From IMG/VR virus record IMGVR_UViG_3300020401_000083, positions 1 to 24,731 of that record: DNA of 24,731 nt; one strand, 5' to 3'. Source of the stretch: a virus. The position numbers and the translations under genes are program-made. Below are positions 20,195 to 24,731 of the stretch, piece by piece. The notes beneath the pieces were generated by a model that saw only the letters and a list, made by a program, of their open reading frames with translations, was not told where the DNA came from and did not search any database. Position 1 is the stretch's first letter; each line of letters starts with the position of its first letter.

Positions 20195-20450
20195 TAATTG
20201 ATGACGTCATTGTATGTCACAAGAGCAGGACCCGGGTGCAATTCCCGGCCACTCCACCAATTCAATATACCCCCTACGGGGTGGAATTAGGATCGACTGG
20301 CTTGTTAAGAATGAAAGAGATTACCGGGTGGGAACTCCGTTAACGTAACAAAACTATAAATGCAAACGATAACTTTGCATCTGAGGAGTATGCACTAGCG
20401 GCATAATCTGACGGGGTTGGCAACTTACCTGGCAACAGAAAAGTTGCGTA
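20195..20450 (+). ncRNA. ssrA: permuted two-piece tmRNA
   Basis: The 3' half comes first: T-arm CCGGG (20232-20236), loop TGCAATT, CCCGG (20244-20248), acceptor strand CCACTCC (20249-20255) and encoded ACCA (20256-20259). An 18-nt intervening segment follows (20260-20277), then the 5' half: GGGGTGG (20278-20284), which pairs with CCACTCC over 7 bp including the G3-U70 wobble recognised by alanyl-tRNA synthetase, the D-arm-like GGATCGACTGG, a CTTGT/ACAAG contact to 20219-20223 (helix P2), the tag frame (20362-20406), and a pseudoknot-forming GCAACTT/AAGTTGC (20420-20426 with 20441-20447). The circularly permuted layout is known in alphaproteobacteria and some cyanobacteria. It rescues stalled ribosomes by tagging the nascent peptide. 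The outer ends are approximate. Confidence 0.9.
20362..20406 (+). other. tmRNA proteolysis tag reading frame
   Basis: The resume codon GCA is at 20362; the frame encodes ANDNFASEEYALAA and ends with TAA (20404-20406). The ANDN start and ALAA end are typical of alphaproteobacterial tags and form a degron for ClpXP-type proteases. A marine cyanobacterial tag would look different, as I recall it. Confidence 0.9.
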
Positions 20451-20479
20451 CATTTTGACTGGATAGAAGGAACAATAAA

Positions 20480-20584
20480 ATGGCTACATATATCACAATT
20501 CTAGGAGCCGCATTGGTCATAAATGCAATCCATGTAGCAATCACAGGACATCAAGTTATGCTCTGTGTTTCTGGCTGTAATTAA
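20480..20584 (+). CDS. 34-aa membrane microprotein
   Basis: ATG at 20480 with AAGGA (20467-20471) at good spacing. The product MATYITILGAALVINAIHVA continues to a Cys-containing end (VMLCVSGCN). Residues 4-21 make a membrane helix. It sits between tmRNA and tRNA-Trp, 6 nt before the tRNA, so it shares their transcript. No family recognised; translation is inferred from the ribosome site and hydrophobic pattern. Confidence 0.5.
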   Translation: MATYITILGAALVINAIHVAITGHQVMLCVSGCN

Positions 20585-20590
20585 TCAATT

Positions 20591-20665
20591 AGGGGTAAAG
20601 TGTTAATGGTTGCACGTCAGACTCCAAATCTGAAAGACAGGGTTCGATTCCTTGTGCCTCTGCCA
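20591..20665 (+). tRNA. tRNA-Trp (anticodon CCA)
   Basis: All arms fold: acceptor AGGGGTA/TGCCTCT (20591-20597, 20655-20661; two G-T pairs), D-arm GTGT/GCAC with GG in the loop, anticodon stem TCAGA/TCTGA with loop CTCCAAA (anticodon CCA at 20624-20626), 4-nt variable loop, T-stem CAGGG/CCTTG with loop TTCGATT, discriminator G and encoded CCA (20663-20665). It reads UGG. The only tRNA I find in the window. Confidence 0.93.
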
Positions 20666-20686
20666 ATTATTTGATAATATCACTTG

Positions 20687-20715
20687 TTGACAAATACAAG
20701 TAAAGAGTGTATAAG
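20687..20715 (+). promoter_or_regulatory. sigma70-type promoter TTGACA-N17-TATAAG
   Basis: Perfect -35 (20687-20692), 17-bp spacer, -10 TATAAG (20710-20715), which also begins a late-like TATAAGTA. It lies 27 nt before the 22-aa microprotein gene and repeats the dual design seen at the tmRNA. Confidence 0.65.
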
Positions 20716-20741
20716 TATTTTGCATTCAGGAGGTGAATATT

Positions 20742-20810
20742 ATGACTGGAGCAGAAATAGGAATAACAATATTAGTTACACTTTGGTTAGTTGGAGTATT
20801 GACTAACTAA
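20742..20810 (+). CDS. 22-aa membrane microprotein
   Basis: A perfect AGGAGG (20728-20733) lies 8 nt before the ATG. The product is MTGAEIGITILVTLWLVGVL plus TN: a single hydrophobic helix with one acidic residue near the N-terminus. Own near-consensus promoter and ideal ribosome site argue for real translation. The length fits membrane-acting microproteins (holin-like, regulatory); no family recognised. Confidence 0.6.
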   Translation: MTGAEIGITILVTLWLVGVLTN

Positions 20811-20827
20811 AAATAATATTGTATTAT
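20799..20827 (+). promoter_or_regulatory. sigma70-type promoter TTGACT-N17-TATTAT
   Basis: -35 TTGACT (20799-20804) overlaps the last codons of the 22-aa gene; spacer 17; -10 TATTAT (20822-20827). It precedes the oxygenase gene at 20866. Confidence 0.55.
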
Positions 20828-20865
20828 TAGACTTATGACTATGAATTGGAGTATGGGAGAATTTT

Positions 20866-21426
20866 ATGCGAATAGTAACTAACCAAGTACCTTTCCCCCA
20901 TACTATTATATATGATTATTATGCTCCACGAGAGTATAGCCTTATGTTTGCCGAACTTCATAAGTTAAAACCTCTTATGACGGATAAGACCGACGATGGA
21001 GATCCTAGATCAAATGGAATGATTGGTTTATCCCTCGACAAACATTACAGGCAAGACAGAACCAAAAGCGATATACTTACATACAATAGACAAATTTTTG
21101 ATATCACGGATAAATTGATTCCTGATAATCCAATTCTGACTTATTTGGATATGTGTAATGATGACCTTACCCAAATTAACTTTTATCCAGATGGCAGTGA
21201 CTACCAAAGTCATGCCGACCATGCCACAATAAGTGCAGTAACTTTGTTCTGTCACGAACCAAGAACTTTCAAAGGCGGACATTTGAAGTTTGCCAGACAA
21301 GAATATATACCTAATTTGGAAAACAATTCAATTATATTGTTTCCAAGTTATGAAGCACACGAAGTAACCAAAATACAAGGAACGGGTAGGTTTTCCATAA
21401 ATCAATTCTATTTTGTTAACCGATAA
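20866..21426 (+). CDS. 2OG-Fe(II) oxygenase, prolyl-4-hydroxylase-like
   Basis: 186 aa. The iron site His116-x-Asp118 (QSHADHATIS), the distal His165 (YEAHEV) and the 2-oxoglutarate-binding Arg175 (GTGRFSI) are all present with typical spacing, as is the GGHLKF strand. Complete Fe(II)/2-oxoglutarate dioxygenase core; target unknown (protein proline, lysine or nucleic acid). GGGAGA (20855-20860) is the ribosome site. Such genes are common in marine T4-like phages. Not closely similar to the oxygenase at 9462. Confidence 0.85.
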   Translation: MRIVTNQVPFPHTIIYDYYAPREYSLMFAELHKLKPLMTDKTDDGDPRSNGMIGLSLDKHYRQDRTKSDILTYNRQIFDITDKLIPDNPILTYLDMCNDDLTQINFYPDGSDYQSHADHATISAVTLFCHEPRTFKGGHLKFARQEYIPNLENNSIILFPSYEAHEVTKIQGTGRFSINQFYFVNR

Positions 21427-21429
21427 AGG

Positions 21430-21457
21430 TTGACTTTTCCAAAAAAACTGTTATATT
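21430..21457 (+). promoter_or_regulatory. sigma70-type promoter TTGACT-N16-TATATT
   Basis: -35 at 21430-21435, 16-bp spacer, -10 at 21452-21457, four nt after the oxygenase stop. Serves the gene at 21490. Confidence 0.6.
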
Positions 21458-21489
21458 AATAGTATAAATTATTTTCAAGAGGTAATATT

Positions 21490-21957
21490 ATGACAATGCA
21501 TCTTGCTAGAGGCTTAACTATGTTAAACACAAAGAAACCTAAAAGGCAAATCACTAAGGCTAAACTAAAGAGATGGGCAGAAGACCTAAGGCGTTACAAT
21601 AAAGACATGAAACGTTTAGGTATGCATGACCATAAGATGACCATGGAACAATATGTAGAATATGTACACGGTAACTTTGTTCCAGGTAAGAAGAGAACTA
21701 CAACTGTGATGTCAACACCATGGCACCAATCAGGCGTAGCATATGAACGTAAAACTGATCATATTCCAAGCGGAAAGTCAGAGGCCAGTTTTGCCCCCGC
21801 AACTAAAAAAGAACCTATGCAATACACAGGTAAACGTAGACTAATTGGTATTGCTACAATGCACAAATCTAACATGGTTCCAATCTTTGCAGATGATGAA
21901 GATGATAAAAGTGGTCGTAAGGCGGCAACTGAAATAGCAACTATGAGAAGGAACTAA
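21490..21957 (+). CDS. conserved T4-like phage hypothetical protein
   Basis: 155 aa, basic. N-terminal MHLARGLTMLNTKKPKRQIT, a helical KAKLKRWAEDLRRYNKDMKR region, and a C-terminal block (YTGKRRLIGIATMHKSNMVP) that I recall as highly conserved in T4-like cyanophages with no assigned function. AGAGG (21478-21482) fits the first of two in-frame ATGs (21490, 21496). The early-type promoter suggests a host-takeover or regulatory role, which is inference only. Confidence 0.75.
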   Translation: MTMHLARGLTMLNTKKPKRQITKAKLKRWAEDLRRYNKDMKRLGMHDHKMTMEQYVEYVHGNFVPGKKRTTTVMSTPWHQSGVAYERKTDHIPSGKSEASFAPATKKEPMQYTGKRRLIGIATMHKSNMVPIFADDEDDKSGRKAATEIATMRRN

Positions 21958-22644
21958 ATGGATAAGAGATTGAAACAAAAGATATTAAGATGGACTTACA
22001 TTATACTAGGAAGTATATTTGTAATCATATCAAGTTATGGAGCAGGAACATTTTTTCCAAATCCATTTGTAAAAGATAAAATTATTAAAACAAAAGAAAT
22101 ATCGTTATTACAAGAATGGAAGTCATATGGATTCTTTCAACCAAGTATCGAATATAGTAATAACACAGAATTTATACTTGCAGTTGGCAAGTGTATTGCT
22201 TTTCACAACTTACAACTTGATATAGAATCAAGAGTACACAGGGACATCATTGTTGCAATGGCTGTCTTAGAAACAGGTTATGGTACAAGTAGATTTGCCA
22301 ATGAGGCTAATAATTTATTTGGGATTAGGACTTGGCGTAAAGATGAGCCATCATTAAAAGCAAAAGGCAATCCAGATGCTCCATGGGGTGTAAAGAAATA
22401 TAAAACCAAATGTGATAGTGTTTTGGATATGATCCAAACTATTAATAGGCATTCGGCATACGAAGCCTTTCGAGCAGAGAGAAAAGAACAACTGAATTCA
22501 GGTAAGATTGATTTGGATAAGCAAATTGATTTACTTGCAAGATGGAGCACCAATCCAGACTATGTCAAATTGGTAAAGGCAAAATCCAAAAAAGTGGAAA
22601 AAATATTGCTTAAACACTATAATGGTAATAAATTGGAAAATTAA
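21958..22644 (+). CDS. membrane-anchored glucosaminidase (peptidoglycan hydrolase, Bax/FlgJ-like)
   Basis: 228 aa. Residues 10-32 form an N-terminal membrane helix (ILRWTYIILGSIFVIISSYG). Residues about 95-215 are a glucosaminidase-type domain: AMAVLETGYGTSRFANEANN with catalytic Glu105, then LFGIRTW and a C-terminal helical part ending in SKKVEKILLKHY. This family cleaves the glycan strand of peptidoglycan. The signal-anchor plus muralytic domain is the layout of SAR-type or membrane-bound endolysins, so it is a candidate lysis enzyme. Its ATG follows the previous stop directly. Confidence 0.85.
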   Translation: MDKRLKQKILRWTYIILGSIFVIISSYGAGTFFPNPFVKDKIIKTKEISLLQEWKSYGFFQPSIEYSNNTEFILAVGKCIAFHNLQLDIESRVHRDIIVAMAVLETGYGTSRFANEANNLFGIRTWRKDEPSLKAKGNPDAPWGVKKYKTKCDSVLDMIQTINRHSAYEAFRAERKEQLNSGKIDLDKQIDLLARWSTNPDYVKLVKAKSKKVEKILLKHYNGNKLEN

Positions 22645-22647
22645 TGG

Positions 22648-22676
22648 TTGATTTATTTTACAATATAGTTTATAGT
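22648..22676 (+). promoter_or_regulatory. sigma70-type promoter TTGATT-N17-TATAGT
   Basis: -35 (22648-22653), 17-bp spacer, -10 (22671-22676), placed between the glucosaminidase stop and the lipoprotein cluster. Confidence 0.55.
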
Positions 22677-22711
22677 GTATTAGTAATGAATAGGCTAAAA
22701 AGGAGGCTTAA

Positions 22712-23200
22712 ATGAATAAACTAACGAAAGCACTAGTACTAGGTTCTTTAATACTAGGTCTTGGTGCTTGTTCAAGTATGACTACGGTAAGTGAACGTGA
22801 AACGTATGCTATGCCTAGTTGGTACAAAAAGTGTGAACAGTCTGGAACAGAAGGATGGTTGTTCTGGAAAGAAGAATATGTTTACTCTTGTGGTTCTGGT
22901 GTGAGTATTTTCCATCAGGGTGCAGAAGAAGAAATGTATGCATTTGCAATCAACAACTTTGCTAAAAGAATTAATGGTACAGTCGACTCAAGTACTGTGG
23001 TTAAGATTGATGGCAATAACAAAAAGACAACAACTGTCATAAAGCATAAAGTTTCTGATACTAGAATTGCACAATATCTAGAGAAAGAAATGGAATGGTA
23101 CACACTTGGTGGGAAGCATTACAAGTTCGTAAAGTTTAAAATGCCAAAAGCAATCTTTGAAGAGTTGATTGCTGACGCAAAAGCACAGAGAGTTCAATAA
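22712..23200 (+). CDS. lipoprotein, LPP20-like
   Basis: 162 aa. A lipoprotein signal peptide ends in LGLGAC with the lipidated Cys20. The mature part has SWYKKCEQSGTEGWLFWKEE and AFAINNFAKRINGTVDSS, which resembles LPP20-type bacterial lipoproteins. A perfect AGGAGG (22701-22706) gives strong translation. Stop and next start share the A at 23200. The residue after Cys is Ser, compatible with outer-membrane sorting. In a phage it could alter the host surface; not shown. Confidence 0.75.
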   Translation: MNKLTKALVLGSLILGLGACSSMTTVSERETYAMPSWYKKCEQSGTEGWLFWKEEYVYSCGSGVSIFHQGAEEEMYAFAINNFAKRINGTVDSSTVVKIDGNNKKTTTVIKHKVSDTRIAQYLEKEMEWYTLGGKHYKFVKFKMPKAIFEELIADAKAQRVQ

Positions 23201-23541
23201 TGTATAGAATTGCACTTTTAATATTAGGTGCAGTTCTTGTTCAAGGGTGTGCAAGTAAACAACTTACTGCCGATCGCCCTGAATATTGTCATACTACAAA
23301 AGACATTCTAGTAAAGAATGGTACTAATGTTGAGTCTATGACAAAAGTTGAATGTACCGATAAAATAGCAGATCAAAACTTCCTAGCAAGATCTGGCATT
23401 TCCACAGACTGCCGAGAATACTACTATCGTGTGGTTATTGGTGGAGAGCAGAAATACAAAAGAGGTTTTGTTTGTAAGAAACTGAATAAGAATGGAGAGC
23501 ATGGTGGTTGGGAAATCGTCAATCCTAGCATTAATTATTAG
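23200..23541 (+). CDS. small lipoprotein
   Basis: 113 aa. Signal peptide with LVQGC, lipidated Cys17 followed by Ala-Ser. The mature part carries several Cys (EYCHTT, KVECTD, TDCREYYY, GFVCKK) that may form disulfides in the periplasm. No family recognised. Overlaps the next gene by about 40 nt. Confidence 0.7.
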   Translation: MYRIALLILGAVLVQGCASKQLTADRPEYCHTTKDILVKNGTNVESMTKVECTDKIADQNFLARSGISTDCREYYYRVVIGGEQKYKRGFVCKKLNKNGEHGGWEIVNPSINY

Positions 23542-23941
23542 TGTTAGCATTCTTTCTGGTTGTGCTAACACTCAAGAAACTTACATTAATTCAAGTAGTG
23601 TAAGTTCGAGTGCTAACACAACTTATTTAGAAACATCTACTTCTGTTGCTACCGTTGTAAATTTGTTTAGGTGGAGTTCAGCGAAACTTCCTAAAGAAGA
23701 TCAACTGAAACAAGAACAAGCAGTATTTTATGCATTGGATAATTTAGAAGAAGGTCAAGTTACCAAATGGTATAATGCAAAGAATGGATCGCAAGGCGCC
23801 GTTAAGGTTGTAATGACGTATCCTTCCGGCAGTGGGTTTTGTAGGGTTTTATTATCACAGATAACATACAAGAATAAGACAAGAGATTTTAAAGAAACTG
23901 CCTGTATTAATCATCTAAGAACTTGGAAATTTATACGATAA
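23501..23941 (+). CDS. lipoprotein, surface-antigen-like C-terminus
   Basis: 146 aa from the ATG at 23501; ATG 23492 and GTG 23504 are alternatives and GGAG (23494-23497) does not decide between them clearly. Lipobox ILSGC with Cys21. The C-terminal part (GAVKVVMTYPSGSGFCRVLL then ACINHLRTWKF) resembles the 'G-x-CR ... C ... W' end of rickettsial 17-kDa surface-antigen-type lipoproteins common in alphaproteobacteria, which suggests acquisition from a host of that class. Third lipoprotein in a row. Confidence 0.7.
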   Translation: MVVGKSSILALIISVSILSGCANTQETYINSSSVSSSANTTYLETSTSVATVVNLFRWSSAKLPKEDQLKQEQAVFYALDNLEEGQVTKWYNAKNGSQGAVKVVMTYPSGSGFCRVLLSQITYKNKTRDFKETACINHLRTWKFIR

Positions 23942-23975
23942 TTTTAGGTAAATATATATGTATCAAAGGAACAGT

Positions 23976-24731
23976 ATGTGGTTAGGATTTATAACATTTC
24001 TATCTGCACTTACAATTAGTGCGGTAGCGATTTACTATTCAGTAGCAGGTCTGGCGGCTATATTTGCCGCGGCTGTAATACCTATTATAATAATGGGAGT
24101 ATCGTTAGAAGTTGGTAAACTTGTAACGGCAGTTTGGCTTCATAGGAACTGGACACGTGCCGTATGGTGGTTAAAAACTTATCTAGCCATAGCAGTCTTT
24201 GTATTAATGTTTATTACGTCTATGGGTATCTTTGGATATCTTTCTAAAGCACACATAGAACAAACATCAATGAGTCAAGAACAGGTTGCACTCATAACTT
24301 CATTAGATGATAAATTAGCAAGATCAGAAGCAAAGATAACAAGATGGCAAACTGAAATGGATCGCCTATTAGGTGGCGAAGACATTCGTGTTGACAACCT
24401 TATTGATCGTGAACAAGTAGAACTAGATAAGATTAATGCTCTTATTAAAGCAGAGAAAGACGACATTAGAAAAGACTTTGATAAGCAAATAGAATTACAG
24501 AACAAACGTATTGAACAAGCAAGAGAACGTAAAGAAGCAGATATACAAGCGGCCAAGGATAGATTTGAAGGATCCTTTGGTGGTGGTGCTAAATTTGATA
24601 AAGCGGTAGAAGAAGCAAAAGCAAATGAACTAGCAGTGGCAAGTTCGGCACAAAGAGAAATACGTAATATTAATTCACAACTAAATGATGCTCTGGCTAA
24701 AGTAGATGCCAAGTATGCAGATGACATTAAA
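23976..24731 (+). CDS. polytopic membrane protein with long coiled coil, 3'-truncated by window end
   Basis: 252 codons are visible and the frame is open at the window edge. The ATG at 23976 follows AAAGGA (23964-23969); an in-frame ATG at 23958 lacks a ribosome site. Residues 1-90 hold about three membrane helices (FITFLSALTISAVAIYYSV, AAIFAAAVIPIIIMGVSLEV, YLAIAVFVLMFITSMGIFGY), then GYLSKAHIEQ and a highly charged coiled coil. I recall this family in T4-like cyanophages as a large hypothetical protein. The minus-strand frame opposite is a shadow. Confidence 0.75.
   Translation, partial: MWLGFITFLSALTISAVAIYYSVAGLAAIFAAAVIPIIIMGVSLEVGKLVTAVWLHRNWTRAVWWLKTYLAIAVFVLMFITSMGIFGYLSKAHIEQTSMSQEQVALITSLDDKLARSEAKITRWQTEMDRLLGGEDIRVDNLIDREQVELDKINALIKAEKDDIRKDFDKQIELQNKRIEQARERKEADIQAAKDRFEGSFGGGAKFDKAVEEAKANELAVASSAQREIRNINSQLNDALAKVDAKYADDIK

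Noticed and set aside
20220-20259. Fragment of a tRNA (T-arm and CCA end)
   Set aside because: There is no complete tRNA around it; its acceptor strand pairs with 20278-20284, making it the 3' half of the permuted tmRNA.
24275-24727. 150-aa minus-strand open frame rich in Ser, Leu and Ala
   Set aside because: Shadow of the coiled-coil region of the plus-strand membrane protein at 23976.
1-24731. CRISPR array, insertion sequence or integrase/attachment site
   Set aside because: I saw no regularly spaced repeats, transposase or integrase motifs, or terminal inverted repeats. The tRNA-Trp is complete and shows no nearby duplicated 3' end.

Overview
The window looks like part of a T4-like marine myovirus genome (Caudoviricetes, cyanophage/pelagiphage type). 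Reasons: densely packed genes in short same-strand runs, many start/stop overlaps of 1-4 nt, AT-rich sequence, repeated T4-type late promoter motifs ([A/C/G/T]ATAAATA or CTAAATA), and a gene set typical of such phages: nrdA-nrdB-glutaredoxin, PD-(D/E)XK exonuclease, 2OG-Fe(II) oxygenases, beta-helix tail fibre/spike, HAD phosphatase, cold-shock protein and many conserved small T4-like phage proteins. No photosynthesis genes are visible. The permuted tmRNA has a tag (ANDN...ALAA) of alphaproteobacterial style, which suggests an alphaproteobacterial host such as SAR11. The host is inferred, not shown.

Layout. 1-1295: small poorly known genes on both strands, ending in a DUF1353-type gene. 1343-5245: a tight late operon of conserved phage proteins, including a polymerase-beta-fold nucleotidyltransferase-like protein and a 513-aa protein with ligase-like KxDG and EGxV motifs. 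5263-5740: an isolated transcription unit (late promoter, 5'UTR hairpin, 113-aa probable structural protein, strong terminator). 5746-9425: late genes including two tandem arginine-rich protamine-like paralogues, an Ala/Gly/Lys-rich protein, and an acidic 259-aa protein that probably continues by a -1 frameshift at an A-run. 9427-12804: 2OG oxygenase, exonuclease, tail fibre and a conserved hypothetical. 12851-17684: nucleotide metabolism block (nrdA, nrdB, glutaredoxin), then LSm-like, HAD and histone-H1-like small genes, closed by a terminator. 17768-18023: cold-shock protein. 18039-20122, minus strand: six-gene operon of membrane/secreted small proteins ending in iscU. 20159-20827: RNA and microprotein island (permuted tmRNA, tRNA-Trp, 34-aa and 22-aa membrane peptides) driven by sigma70-like promoters. 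20866-24731: second 2OG oxygenase, conserved phage protein, membrane-anchored glucosaminidase, three consecutive lipoproteins, and a membrane/coiled-coil protein cut by the window end.

How it fits together. Near-consensus sigma70 promoters (TTGACA-N17-TATAAT type) sit mainly before the metabolic and RNA genes, while TATAAATA-type promoters sit before virion genes, giving an early/late division. The most interesting signals are: (i) a short N-terminal motif like the T4 capsid-targeting sequence (compare T4 Alt and internal proteins) shared by about eight proteins between 1629 and 7915, which suggests a set of head-packaged, possibly ejected proteins; (ii) the phage-borne permuted tmRNA; (iii) a candidate programmed -1 frameshift; (iv) promoters placed so that transcripts begin at or almost at the start codon; (v) a probable ATA start codon; and (vi) a complete iscU. 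All assignments come from reading the sequence and from recalled family motifs; no database search was run.
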